64,000 nucleotides of DNA from Diabrotica undecimpunctata. Its lineage: Eukaryota; Arthropoda; Insecta; Coleoptera; Chrysomelidae. Below are positions 43,311-55,379 of this stretch, in pieces. Where the stretch lies: positions 83,555,417 to 83,619,416 of the forward strand of contig NC_092803.1 in the NCBI RefSeq assembly GCF_040954645.1, in the 5' to 3' direction. Made by a program: the position numbers and the translations under genes. The notes below the pieces were generated by a model. That model ran no database searches, was not told the DNA's origin, and worked only from the letters and a program-made list of their open reading frames with translations. Positions within the stretch are counted from its first letter, which is position 1; each line of letters starts with the position of its first letter.

Positions 43311-44036
43311 ACTAATCATTATTGTCATTTCAATCAGTTGCTATCAAGTCCTCGTAGACACTTTGTTTCAGGAGTAGCAACCTCCAGCGGAGTCTTACGT
43401 TGCCATGTTATCTATTCCTGTTGTAACTTAAACATCATAGTATATAAAATCAAATAATGTAACTCAAATTTAACTTAACAACATTTAAAGGGTGTTTACC
43501 CAAGTATTTAGTGGCTCAAAACATGTACAACCAGATAACATTGATGATGGAATATTAATTCCGAAAACGTTCTGTGATGTATCCCAATGATCCCGTAGGG
43601 TGTTTTGATATATACCTTTTATAAAGGAATTTTTAAATAATTTTTTTGTGATACATGGTATACAGCCAGCTACAGGAATTTAGTTTCCTTGTGAATTTAT
43701 GTAAATAATATTGTAAATTTTATGTGCACATATGATAATGTAAGGATAAACAGACGGAAGATGAAAGAAAAAGTTTATAAACGTGTCCTTTCATCTTTTC
43801 GTGTACCCGGAAGATGTGGAGTATCCCACAAGGGTTTTTTTTTTTTCATATAAAGGGCATTACATTTAATTATGAAAATATAAGCTTGGGAATAACATCC
43901 TAATAATCAAAACATTGCGTGATTCAATGTCAAATAAACAAAACATGAGTTGTCATTAAAACAACTTCTGGTATTACATTATTATTAGTATTTTGAAACG
44001 GGAGTAGACACTGTCTCTTGCTTACGCTGCCGAACT
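43311..44036. other. Unassigned, possibly remnant of the same Gypsy element
   Basis: No coding. Blocks such as CATTGATGATGGAATATTAA and GGTGTTTTGATATATACC look repeat-like, but I cannot name the family. Confidence 0.3.
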
Positions 44037-44745
44037 CGTTAAATTTTTACTCTTTTAAATTTTTAGTCTAAGAGTAAAATTATAACATTACACCTTTACT
44101 CTAGAGTAAAATTTTAATGTTAAATTTTTACTACGTGTGTTTAAAATGTTATTCCTTTTATCTTATGTTAAAAAAACTTTCACTACCGACCTCTTCATGG
44201 AACGCAGCAATATTTTTACATGCCGCATTACAGGAATAGTATAGTTCAAACAAGACAAACATTAGAAAAGAGCTCCTTTCATATACCTTATTAAGAATTA
44301 AAATAAGTAACAACATGCAGGTCCTATAGTAAAGTACTAAATTATTAGAGTTCCCACGCTTTGTCAAGTGTAGATACATAAGTAATGTAAACTTTAGTTT
44401 TTTTAGACCGTCTTTTTTGGGAATTAATTAAAATGATGACACAAGGAGTTCAGGCATCCAATCAATTGAAATAAGTTAAATAAAACAAATATGATAGGCG
44501 GAGGTGCTGAAAAGCTCCAAAAAAATGTTCTCTAATTGTTCCACTATTGGTCACTTTCACAAATTAGTAAAGAAATTAAACAATCACCTAACTATATTTA
44601 TTTAATATAGAATAGATCAACTTTTCCAATTTCCGATGTGGTACTTATTCCGAATCAGAGAGTAAAATTTTAACACATAGAGTAAAAATTTAACGTTATG
44701 ATTTTACTCTGGAGTTAACATTTAAAGGAATAAAAATTTAACATT
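44037..44745. repeat. MITE-like inverted-repeat element, about 710 bp
   Basis: The left end (GTTAAATTTTTACTCTTTTA, then GAGTAAAATTATAACATTA) is matched by the inverse of the right end (TAACGTTATGATTTTACTC, then GGAATAAAAATTTAACATT). Arms are about 90-110 bp and imperfect. No transposase; non-autonomous. Confidence 0.65.
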
Positions 44746-45128
44746 ACACCGGGTTACGATATAATGCTGTGTTATCAATAAACAAAGAAAGAAGTACTAC
44801 AATCTTTATCTTTCCGAAGTGCATTCGATTGGGCTAACCGGGTAAGGGCCCAACATCATATAGTAGCATAATATATCATTTCTCCATTTTGTTAATTAAT
44901 TACCCGTCAGCAAAATGCATTTGAAATGTGTTGATCAACCTATTCTTGTTCGATTATTCATAGCAAGTACACGTAAATTTACAGGTGCTTAAATAGTGAT
45001 AAAGACCAGTTTTTTGTGACTATTAATAATAAACCAATTTCACTCCAGGCAAATAAACCCAGTGTTTGTATTTATTTAATTGTTTATTTTTGTTTTTGTT
45101 TGTGTGTATGTAGTGGTAGTTTACAAAA

Positions 45129-46300
45129 ATGGTGAAAAATATGGACCAAGTGAAAGAATGCCTACAGACCAAGGAACAGGAAAACGGAAGCAGGCTGTTT
45201 AATCTACAAAAAGGTTATCTCTATACGGATAAGGTATATGTATTCATTGAAAAAACAAATGAAGAAAATATTGGCAAACTGCATCCTATGAAGGTAGGTC
45301 ATATTTTACATAAAAAATTAGCAATCAAAAATATTCTTAGTATTGATAGAGTAGGGGAAGAGTACAAGTTAAAAGCCCCATAGATACAAACAATTTCGTA
45401 AAAAAAGAAAATTTAAAAGAGGAACATCTAAAAGCATATATTCCAAATAATCTGCTTCAACGAAGAGATATAATAAGAAACGTAGATACTGCCTTTAATG
45501 ACGAATATCCTTTTAATAATATAATATCCAATATATCAGTAACGGAAGTCACTCGACTCAAAAGAAAAATTGATTTAAATGTAGAAAAAGTATATGTATA
45601 TGGTATTACTTACTTTTGAAGGAAACATTTTACCCAGATATTAGTTCTTGCAACATGGGCACATTTTTCGTAATTATAACAGTACAAAAACCAGATGTAT
45701 TAACTGCGGACATGAGAAAAACGATGATCATAACTGTAGAGACCCACAGGACAATTATTGTATAAAATGTAAAAAACTATGAGCATAAATCCATTTCCAA
45801 ACAATGTCCAAAATTTAAAGAACAAAACGAAATTAAAAGACATATGGCCGAAAAAAATTTAACTTTCTTAGAAGCAAAGGACAGTCTAAAAAACTCTTAT
45901 AAGGAATAGTTTTGAAGTATTAGGTATGCTAAATAATGAAAGCTTTCCACCTCTTCCAAGTCAAACTAACACCAAACATATACCTAAACCATCCTCATCT
46001 AATACCTAAAAACAAACACAAAAAGTACCTCCAAGTCAACCTGAAACTTCTTCACATTTTAAAAAAGGAAAGCTCAATCTCCCTTACCTGAAGTTATGTT
46101 TCCTTTTGAATTTGGTCCAAAAAGACCTCTTCCCTAAAATATTTTACACAGTGCTGATCCTGATCCTAATACAGATGAATTTATAAACATATTTTTCAAT
46201 ATTTTTAAAAGTGTCCTCGAAGAGTTTGATTCTTTTAGCGATTTGGAAAAGTTAGATAAAGCATACATTTATGATAAAATTAACAAATTCAACAAATTTA
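45129..46300 (+). pseudogene. ORF1 (Gag-like, zinc knuckles) of the I-like element
   Basis: The first frame, 45129-45383, reads LFNLQKGYLYTDKVYVFIEK and MKVGHILHKKLAIKNILSID before a stop. After several shifts come LRQRRDI-like blocks, NNIISNISVTEVTRLKRKID, zinc-knuckle sequence (CINCGHEKNDDHNC near 45700, CIKCKK further on) and KRHMAEKNLTFLEAKDSLKN near 45835-45895. This order fits the nucleic-acid-binding ORF1 protein of Jockey/I-type elements. It has at least four lesions. Confidence 0.8.
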
Positions 46301-46304
46301 AATA

Positions 46305-46997
46305 ATGGCTAATAAATTAAAAAATAAAATAAAGATTTTACAATGGAATGCGCAATCGGCTGTAGCTAATAAACTGAGTTTAGTTAAATGTTTAAATGAA
46401 AATATTGATATTGCCTTAATTTCAGAGACATGGTTTAAGCCAGATAAACAATATAACTTCAAAGGTTATAATATTATTCGTATAGATAGAAATGATGGTT
46501 ATGCAGGTGTGGCAATCCTTGTCAGAGATGTATTTTGTTTTAAAGAAATTCCAATTAAAAAAATTTTTAATGAAAATATTTTAATGTGTCTTATACAAAT
46601 ATTGAATAACAGTGAAATAACGCTAACATGTTTCTCATTATAATGCCCATCGGACATACGAACAACTGCCGATTGGAAGCAATTCTTAACTGTACTAAGT
46701 CAAATAGTATATTTCGAGGTGATTTCAATGCGCATCATTCAACATGGAGATCATACAAAAGTAACACCAAAGGCACGCAAATTATAACCGCTTCAGATAA
46801 TACGGAGTTATTACTTTTAAATACCGGATCACCTACAAGGTTCACAAATAATGGGAATAAATCAGTCGTGGATTTAACTTTTGCAACCCTAGATATAGCA
46901 ATTAATTGTGCATGTGAACTTTACCTGATGCACTGGGTTCAGACCATTTTCCAATTATTATAGAAATTAACAAAGGCATGGAAAGTAAAGACATCAT
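46305..46997 (+). pseudogene. ORF2 endonuclease of the I-like element
   Basis: The ATG at 46305 starts an APE-type endonuclease: KIKILQWNAQSAVANKLSLV, ALISETWFKPD (catalytic Glu), GYAGVAILVRD. It is broken by TAA near 46640 and a shift near 46710. The second half, GDFNAHHSTWRS and NKSVVDLTFATLDI, is in another frame. The segment 46440-46997 is repeated almost exactly at 49741-50298, with the same lesions, on the far side of the inserted RTE-like element. Confidence 0.85.
46440..46997 (+). repeat. 558-bp direct repeat, copy 1 (flanks inserted RTE-like element)
   Basis: From CCAGATAAACAATATAACTT to GAAAGTAAAGACATCAT. The only difference I see from 49741-50298 is AATAAATC versus AATAATTC near 46860. 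Copy 1 ends exactly where the inserted element's TGTA-repeat tail begins. Confidence 0.95.
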
Positions 46998-49740
46998 GTA
47001 TGTATGTATGTACAGCGTTAACAGGCCTTTTAGGCCCATTGCTGGATGGATAATTTCCATCGTTTTCTATTCTTAGCTAACAGCTTCCAATCTCTGATTC
47101 CCATCTCTCTGACATCTTCCATCACTGCATCTCTCCATTTCTTTCTTGGTCTTCCTCTCTTTTTTTTGCCCTCAGGTACTCTCCAAGCAATATTCTTAAC
47201 TAGTCTATTACCTTGCATTCTTTCTAGATGGCCGAGCCATTCTAGTCTACGTTTTTTCACCACATTTGTTATTGTAGGGTTAGCATACAACTGATACACT
47301 TCTGCATTAGTTCGTCTTCTCCATTCTCCTTCTACTACTTTTCCACCAAATATTCTGCGAAGTATCTTTCTTTCCCATGCTTCCAATGTGTTCTGTACGG
47401 TTTTGTTCATAGTCCATGTCTCGGCAGCGTATAGCATTGTGGGTCTAATTATAGTTTTGTATACTCTTATTTTTGTATTACGAGATATATCTTTGGCCTT
47501 AATTATTTTGCTCATGGCTCCAGCACACCTGTTGCTCTTGGTCAGTCTCAGGTTGATTTCAGTTTTTTCTTTACATGTCTGATCAATAAGAGTACCTAAG
47601 TACATATATTCATCCACCTTCTCGAATTCTACAACTGATCCATTCTCCACCTCCAATTTAAAGGATCCCCTGGTGCTTATTCCTTTTTTGCTCGAGATCT
47701 CCATGTACTTCGATTTATTAATATTAACTTTCAGTCCCATTTTAGAGCTTTCCCGAATCAGTCTTTTTGTTATATTTGATAGTTCTTTTCCATTTCTTGC
47801 AATGAGAACCACATCATCAGCGTATGCTAAGCATTGGTGCTCCTTGTATAAAATAGTACCGGACCTATTTATCCCACTAATCCTTACAATTTTTTCTAGA
47901 ACTATATTGAATAGCAATGTAGATAACGGGTCTCCTTGGCGAACACCTTTTTTCACTTCGAATTCTTCTGAGACTGTACCGTTGCATCTCACAGCACAAA
48001 TGGTTTGTCTAATTGTCATTTTTACCAATCTTATTATTTTTTCTGGCACTTGGAATTCTTTTAGTGTTTCTATTAACTTGTTTCTGTTTATTGTATCGTA
48101 GGCAGCTTTGTAATCAATAAAAAGTACTTGTGCTGAAATGTTGTATTCATAGCAATTGGTCAGGATTTGTTTTAGCATAAAAATTTGATCGGTTGTTGAT
48201 CTTCCTTTCCGAAATCCTCCCTGGTATTCTCCTAGATTCTTCTCTATATATATTTCTAATCGTTTTTTAATTAGTATGGCGAGTACTTTATACATTACTT
48301 CTAATAAGGATATTCCTCTATAGTTTGTGCATTCAGTTCTATCTCCCTTTTTGTGTATAGGAATTATAATCGACTTATTCCATTCTTGAGGCATTTCTTC
48401 GGCATCCCATACTTCTAGTATTAGCTCACCAAGTTTGTTTATTAAGACCTCTCCTCCATATTTTATGTTCTCTGCCACAATGCCGCTCTCCCCGGGACTT
48501 TTTTGGTTTTTCATATCTTTTATTATTTCTTCAATTTCTTCTCTTGTGGGCTTTGGTATTTCTTCTATTACTATTTGAGGTCTAGGAACATAACAATTTT
48601 CTTCAGTAGTCACTTCGTCATTTAGTATCTCTTCGAAATATTCTTTCCACCTTTCACATATTTGGTCTTCATCCACTATCAGGTTTCCTTGCTTATCTTT
48701 TACATTCATCGTTCTTCCCTGGTACCCAGTTTTAATGTATTTTACTTCTTTATAAAAATTTTTTATTTCATTTTTCTTGTAATTTTCTTCAATGCGCTTA
48801 ATTTTATTCTCCATATACTTTCGTTTCCGCTCCCTTAGGATTCTCTTTACTTTTTTTCGTTGTACGGCATACCTTTCTAGGTCGTCTTGTTTTTGCGAAC
48901 GTAAACTTTTTAATCTCAAATCTGATCTTTTTTTTTAACTCTGTTCTGCATTCGTCATTGAACCAGTGGTTTTTTCTAAATCTTTTTGCTCTTGGTATGT
49001 TCTTCGACGTAGCTTCCTTTATAGTGTTTGTCATTTTCAAGAACTTTTGTTGTATGTTACTCACAGTAGTACTATCTTGTTTAGCGTAGGTTTTTTGTAT
49101 ATCCTTTTGATAGTCCTGCTTTACCTCAAATTTTCGCAGTTTTTCAAAGTTAAATTTACGTTGCACTTTCTTTTTCCGTTTATGCCTTTTAATTATTGCT
49201 TCTCTCATATTAATTCTAACCAAAAAATGATCTGAGTCTACGTCAGCCCCTCTGCACGTTTTCACATTTGTTATTAAATTCGCAAACTTCTCTTGTATTA
49301 AGATGTGGTCTATTTGATTAGTTCCATTTGACCCCGGAATTTTCCACGTTCCTTTATATATATTTTTTCTCCTAAAATGGGTACTCATTATCTTCATCCT
49401 GTTTTCAATTGCGAATGTGATTAATCTCTGTCCATTATCATTTGTATTCAAATGTTTACTTTCACCCCCTGTTATGTTTTTATATATATCTTCTCTTCCG
49501 ACCTTTGCATTGGCGTCGCCTATAATAATTTTAGTGTCTTGTCTGGGCATTTCTTCACACAATCACTCTAATTCTTCATAGAATTCATCTTTCACTTCTT
49601 CTTCTTTTTCTTCTGTTGGAGCATGTATATTTATCAACGATATCATGTTATTTTTTCCTTTAATTCTAATTGCACACATTCTGTCAGATTTTACTACGAA
49701 TCGTTTTACCTGCTCCACGTCTTCATGTACCAGAATAAAA
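46998..49740 (-). mobile_element. RTE-like non-LTR retrotransposon inserted in the I-like element
   Basis: 2743 bp, minus strand, 5'-truncated inside the endonuclease. The 3' end carries a tetranucleotide tail (plus strand GTATGTATGTATGTAC at 46998), a trait of RTE-type elements. It codes for an endonuclease and a reverse transcriptase in one ORF. The flanks are a 558-bp direct repeat instead of the usual short target duplication. Confidence 0.85.
47030..49740 (-). pseudogene. RTE-like endonuclease-reverse transcriptase ORF, one stop and one frameshift
   Basis: On the minus strand the order is: endonuclease middle (SDRMCAIRIKGKNNMISLIN, IHAPTEEKEEE), an in-frame TGA at 49563-49565, endonuclease end (KIIIGDANAKVGRED, NQIDHILIQEKF, GADVDSDHFLV), and a linker. 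A run of nine A at 48928-48936 shifts the frame, and the 629-codon frame 47030-48919 follows. That frame holds the reverse transcriptase (KSPGESGIVAENIKYGGEVL, YRGISLLEVMYKVLA, GFRKGRSTTDQIFMLKQI, FIDYKAAYDTI, KGVRQGDPLSTLLFN, AYADDVVLIA) and a basic tail (GRPRKKWRDAVMEDVREM). All reverse transcriptase motifs are present. Only two simple lesions and the 5' truncation make it dead. Confidence 0.88.
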
Positions 49741-50298
49741 CCAGATAAACAATATAACTTCAAAGGTTATAATATTATTCGTATAGATAGAAATGATGGT
49801 TATGCAGGTGTGGCAATCCTTGTCAGAGATGTATTTTGTTTTAAAGAAATTCCAATTAAAAAAATTTTTAATGAAAATATTTTAATGTGTCTTATACAAA
49901 TATTGAATAACAGTGAAATAACGCTAACATGTTTCTCATTATAATGCCCATCGGACATACGAACAACTGCCGATTGGAAGCAATTCTTAACTGTACTAAG
50001 TCAAATAGTATATTTCGAGGTGATTTCAATGCGCATCATTCAACATGGAGATCATACAAAAGTAACACCAAAGGCACGCAAATTATAACCGCTTCAGATA
50101 ATACGGAGTTATTACTTTTAAATACCGGATCACCTACAAGGTTCACAAATAATGGGAATAATTCAGTCGTGGATTTAACTTTTGCAACCCTAGATATAGC
50201 AATTAATTGTGCATGTGAACTTTACCTGATGCACTGGGTTCAGACCATTTTCCAATTATTATAGAAATTAACAAAGGCATGGAAAGTAAAGACATCAT
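49741..50298 (+). repeat. 558-bp direct repeat, copy 2 (I-like endonuclease segment)
   Basis: Near-identical to 46440-46997 and containing the same TAA and frameshift. It follows the 5'-truncated end of the inserted RTE-like element and leads into the rest of the I-like ORF2. Confidence 0.95.
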
Positions 50299-51466
50299 AT
50301 TACATCCAAAAACAAAATGGAATTTGAATAAAGCAGATTGGAGTCTATATCAAGAAGTTGCGAATACATATTTCTCACAACACACTAAAAATAGCAATAA
50401 TGCGGAACATAGTTATAGCTTATTAATTAAAGGGATAAATAAGGCAGCCAATGCCTCTATACTGACCCTTTAAACTGAATAAAAAACTATTCTTTCACCA
50501 TGGTGGCATCAAAGCTGCGAGAGACTATTAAAAAAAGAAAACAAATGCTCAACACGTATAAGCAACAAAGCACCATGGAAAATTATGTGAAATGTAAAAA
50601 CGAAATTTCAAAAACAAAAAAGTTTTTAAAATCTAAAGCTAAACTACATTGGCAGCTCTGGTGCGAAAACTTAAATAGAAATACACCATTGACAAACATA
50701 TGGACTCAGGCCAGAACTATATGAAAGGTAATACATCGGGGAATTATGAATGGCAAGAACAATTTTTAGATAAAATTACACCAGCTAATGCTTTGGATGA
50801 TACTTCACACATTTTCTCAAAACAAAGACAAAATAACACCAACCATAAAATTTTTAGTCAACCAAATAGCTTACCAGAATTAAATTATATCATAAAAAAA
50901 ACAGAAAGAATACATCACCTGGATATGATGATATTAGATATCCTATGATATTCCAATTACCAAACAATGCCAAGATGTTTCTAATCAAAATTCGAAATGA
51001 TATATGGATCAATGGGGAAAGTATGGAAGAATGGAAAAAGGCTATAGTAATACCAATACACAAACCAAACAAAGACCCCCACCTTTGTGACTCATATAGA
51101 CCTATTGCACTTATGCCATGTATACTCAAGGTTTTCGAAAAAATAATTAAAAACCGATTGGATTGGTGGTTAAATACAACTGGCACTCTGCCAACTACAC
51201 AATAGGGTTTTAAAAAAGGTTTTGGCACCATAGATGCGGTGACACACTTAGTTACAGACATACAAATAGGCTTAACTGAAAACGAGTATAATGGAACGAT
51301 GTTTCTAGATGTTAAAGGTGCCTACGACAATGTCAATTCATCTTACGGGAAAAAATGATGCAATTACAAATCCCTCAGGAAGTTGCTAACACGATATGCA
51401 AATTATATATAAACAGGCAAGTAGGGCTCCTACCACAAGGATCTGTCCTTGTGGCCCTATACAATA
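50299..51466 (+). pseudogene. I-like ORF2: linker and reverse transcriptase N-terminal half
   Basis: Broken frames in order: TKWNLNKADWSLYQEVANTY, LRETIKKRKQMLNTYKQQST, then reverse transcriptase blocks SPGYDDIRYPMI, WKKAIVIPIHKPNKDPHLCD, SYRPIALMPCILKVFEKIIK, and motif A FLDVKGAYDNV near 51303. The sequence is then interrupted at 51466 by Gypsy-C and resumes with the YADD motif at 55380. The junction restores continuous coding once Gypsy-C and one copy of its CAATA duplication are set aside. Confidence 0.85.
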
Positions 51467-51615
51467 TGTCCTGTGGTCTGTGAACTGTGTTTGTCATTTG
51501 TCATCTTAGTTTTAGTTAATGTCATATGTAATTGTCATGTAATTCATTCAAACAAAACAATGCTAATTTCTTGTATATTAAAACCTAGTTTATAAAGGTT
51601 TTGCATTTCATTACA
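51467..51615 (+). repeat. Gypsy-C 5' LTR
   Basis: 149 bp, TGTCCTGTGGTCTGTGAACT to TTTCATTACA. Confidence 0.95.
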
Positions 51616-51616
51616 A

Positions 51617-51633
51617 TTTAATATACAAGAAAT
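51617..51633 (+). promoter_or_regulatory. Gypsy-C putative self-priming primer-binding site
   Basis: TTTAATATACAAGAAAT, starting two bases after the LTR, is the exact reverse complement of ATTTCTTGTATATTAAA at 51566-51582 inside the LTR. No TGG-type tRNA primer site follows the LTR. In the Tf1 family the RNA 5' end pairs with such a site and primes reverse transcription. Confidence 0.6.
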
Positions 51634-51640
51634 ATCAAAT

Positions 51641-54600
51641 ATGGATAAGCTACTACGACCAGACAGATTCGATGCAGATCCTAACTCTCCTAGATCGCCT
51701 CAAGAATGGATGCATTGGAAAGCTACCTTTGAAAACTTTATTTCCTCTGTGATTGATGTTTCAGAATAGGAGAAATTCAAACTACTGGTAAATTACGTGA
51801 GCAACAATATCTATGAACTTATCTCTGATTGTAGAAAGTATTCTGAAGCCAAAAGTATTCTCGAAGCAGCTTTTGTTAAACCCAAAAATGAAATTTTTGC
51901 CAGACATATCCTAATAACAAAAAAAAACAAACTGGTGAAAATATAGGTCAACACGTTCAACATCTTAAATTGCTTTCCAAAGACTGTAATTTTCTAGCCG
52001 TTTCTGCAGACCAAAATAGAGAAGATTATATAAGAGACTCTTTTATTAATGGCATTCTTTCTAATGACATAAGACAAGGTTTACTAGAAAACAACACTAT
52101 TACTCTGCAAGATGCCATAGTGAAAGCCCAGTCTCTGGAGTCAGCTTCAAAACACTCTGAGGCTTATACAACTCCTGTACAAATTATTAATGCAATTTCT
52201 TCCGAAACCAGAGAGCACACTAATTATACTTCTGCTGCTGTGAAAAGTTGGAAATATTACTTTTGTGGATCAACTGAAAGGCATCCTCGTAGCCTATGCC
52301 CTGCTAGAGACAAAGTTTGTAAGAAATGCTCGAAAGTTGGACATTTTTCCAAGGTATGTAGGCTTCAGATGCCCAATTCAGTATCAGCTGCTGTTTTAGC
52401 TACTACTACATCTAGTTCCAATGTTAGAAATCTCGCTGCTGCCCCTCAATGCTTATCTAAAACTGTTACTGAGATAAAGGTGAATGGAAATACAACTGAA
52501 AGTTTAATAGACACAGGTAGTTCTGAGTCATATATGAGTAAGAATTATGCATTTTCTATAAACGTGAAAACATTTAGAAGTCATGCAAGCATAATAATGG
52601 CTTCAACAGCACTCAGAACGACTATCTCAGGACACTGCTTTGTTAATTTAGAAATAAACGAACATTCCTATAAAACTGTCAAATTATCAATAATTCAAGA
52701 TTTATGTGCTGATGTAGTTATAGGTCATGACTTGCTTAAACAACATTCTTCTCTGGAAATCACTTTTGCTGGCTCAAAAATGCCTTTAGTTATTGATCGT
52801 ATAGATAACATTTGTAGTTTGGCATACTTAAATATAGAGCCACCCAAATTATTCTCCAATCTATCAAATGATTGCAAACCGAGGGCAACTAAATCAAGAA
52901 AATTTTCAACTGAAGATAGGAAATTCATATCTGACGAGATACAGTATCTGCTATTGAATGGAATCATAGAAGAAAGCAACTCTCCTTGGCGTGCACAAGT
53001 ACTTATTACAAAAAGTTAAACAAACAAAAAGCGAATGGTGGTAGATTATTCACAAACGATTAATAAATTTACTTACTTAGATGCCTATCCTCTCCTAGAT
53101 GTTGAAGATATTGTTAGAAAAGTAGCAAGATATTCTGTCTTCAGTACTATTGATCTTAAAAATGCATACCATCAAATTCCAATCAAAAATGAAGAGAAAA
53201 TATACACTGCTTTTGAAGTCAACGGCCAACTATACCCATTTTGCCGGATTCCTTTGTCAAGCCACTCCGTTGGGGTAACCAACGGAGTGGCTTGTTTTCA
53301 AAGGGTTATCGATGGTATTATTAAATCCGAACATTTAAAAGGTGTATATGCATATCTTGTTGACATTACGGTTTGTGGATTAAATCAACAAATACATAAT
53401 GAAAATCTTAATAAATTTATGGAAGTAGCGAAGAAATACAATCTAACAATAAATCAAAATAAAAGTTCTTATACACTAAATTCAATCAAACTTTTGTGTT
53501 ATCAAATAGAAAATCAGACCTTAAAGCCTGATCTTGAAAGACTTGAACCATTAAAGAAGTTACCCTTACCAAACGATTTACAATCACTAAAGAGAGCTGT
53601 CGGAATGTTTGCACATTATTCTAAATTTATCCCACAATTTTCAGAAAAGATACAAAAACTAGTCACATGCAATACTTTTCCTTTAACAGAACAAGCAGCT
53701 GAAGCTTTCCAAATTCTTAAATCTGAAATTATTTCTTCAGCCGTTACTACGATTGATGACAAGATTCCTTTTATCGTTGAATCTGATGCTTCAGATTTTT
53801 GTATTGCTGCTTCTCTTAGCCAAGGAGGAAGAAAGAAATCATTCATCAGTGGAATAAGAGGCTTATGCAATAGTGGAAGCTCTTAGAAAATGGAGACATT
53901 TCTTGATAGGTAAACATTTTCGACTTATAACTGATCAAAAGTCTGTCTCTTTTATGTTCAATATGCGCCACACTAGTAAGATAAAAAATGAGAAGATTAT
54001 CAGATGGCGCCTTGAATTATCATGCTACAGTTTCGATATTCAGTACCGACCAGGAGTTGAGAATGTAGTGCAAGATACTTTCTCACGAGTGAGCTGTTCA
54101 ATAAAGCCTCGACCAAGTCTATTTAAACTACATCATTCCTTGTGTCATCCAGGAATCACCAGAATGGTCCATTGGATAAAGACACATAACTTACAGTATA
54201 CTATTGATGAAGTCCGTGAAATGACCAATCGCTGTCCTATCTGTGCAGAGATAAAACCAAAGTTTTTGAAAACTCAAGGGAGATTAATTAAAGCTACTTC
54301 GCCTTTTGAAAGATTGTCTCTGGATTTTAAAGGACCGCTTTCTATCTAGATCTCATAACAAATATATCCTAACAATTGTTGACGGATATTCTCGATTCCC
54401 CTTGGTATATCTATGTCAAGATGTTTCGGCGAAAACTGTTGTGAAGTGTCTTACAAACTTATTCTCTTCATTTGGAATGCCTAGTTATATCCATTCAGAA
54501 CAAGGGGGGCATTTATGTCTCAAGAAGTCAAAACATTTCTCCATTCACAAGGAATACCTACAAGCCGAACAACATCTTACAATCCTGAAGGCGATGGCCA

Positions 54601-54900
54601 GACAGAAAGATATAATGGAATTATATGGAAAACTATTGCTTTAAAATCTAAACATTTAAAACTGAACAGTGATAAGAAGTAGTTAAGATAGCTCTTCATT
54701 CAATTCGTTCTCTTTTGTGTACATCTACAAACAGTACCCCTCATGAGCAAATTTTTCATCATTCCAGAAAAGCTATAAATGGAGCTGCGCTTCCTTCATG
54801 GTTGATAACCCCCGGAAAAGTATTTATGAAAAAAAATGTGAGGCAGTCCAAATATGAACCCCTCGTTGAAGAAGTACAGCTAATTTAAGCAAGTCCAAAC
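51641..54900 (+). pseudogene. Gypsy-C Gag-Pol, multiple lesions
   Basis: The Gag ATG at 51641 starts MDKLLRPDRFDADPNSPRSP; a TAG follows at 51767-51769. The frame 51970-53019 carries Gag, two Cys/His knuckles (YYFCGSTERHPRSLC, CKKCSKVGHFSKVC), and the protease (SLIDTGSSES). It reaches the start of the reverse transcriptase and stops. The next frame, 53035-53886, has the palm, with YLVD in place of the YLDD active site and a 15-nt insertion at 53258-53294 that forms a perfect hairpin. RNase H (VESDASDF) shifts frame near 53880. The integrase follows with its HHCC finger (54120-54250) and SLDFKGP, then another shift; the second catalytic block reads HSEQGG where HSD is usual. It cannot make active enzymes. 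Confidence 0.88.
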
Positions 54901-55230
54901 TATGCTGTTGTTAGACGTGAAGATGGTAAAGAAACAACAGTAGCCTTAAGACAACTTGCACCACGAGGAGATGCATCTCTACTGGACTGTGTTAGTGGAT
55001 CGGAATCTGCGGTTTCTAATGAACAGTTTATCAAAGATCCACCAAGCCCTAGATTGAGTATATGTGAGTAAAATCCAAATATTTCTCCTGTTAACGTTCT
55101 GGAAGATCAAGGTAATATTGAAAGTGTTTTAAAGGAAGAAAATAAAGACAGTCTTATTAGAAGAGGTACCAGGGAAAGAAACACTCCTGCTTACCTTAAA
55201 GACTTTGTTCAAAAGTAAAGTTGGGGTGAA
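54901..55230 (+). pseudogene. Gypsy-C Pol C-terminal tail and polypurine tract
   Basis: Continues with NYAVVRREDGKETTVALRQL and APRGDASLLD, the region after the integrase, up to YLKDFVQK and a stop at 55216-55218. The run AAGTTGGGGTGAA ahead of the 3' LTR is the likely polypurine tract. Confidence 0.75.
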
Positions 55231-55379
55231 TGTCCTGTGGTCTGTGAACTGTGTTTGTCATTTGTCATCTTAGTTTTAGTTAATGTCATATGTAATTGTC
55301 ATGTTATTCATTCAAACAAAACAATGCTAATTTCTTGTATATTAAAACCTAGTTTATAAAGGTTTTGCATTTCATTACA
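55231..55379 (+). repeat. Gypsy-C 3' LTR
   Basis: 149 bp, one difference from 51467-51615. Confidence 0.95.

Larger units (their letters stand above)
51467..55379 (+). mobile_element. Gypsy-C: full-length, defective Ty3/Gypsy element with short LTRs
   Basis: 3.9 kb with 149-bp LTRs (one difference, GTAATTC versus GTTATTC) and a 5-bp CAATA target duplication (51462-51466 and 55380-55384). It encodes Gag and Pol of a K02A2.6-like Gypsy lineage, quite unlike Gypsy-A/B and without a macrodomain. Many stops and shifts occur. The bases directly after the 5' LTR are complementary to the LTR itself, which suggests self-priming. Confidence 0.95.
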
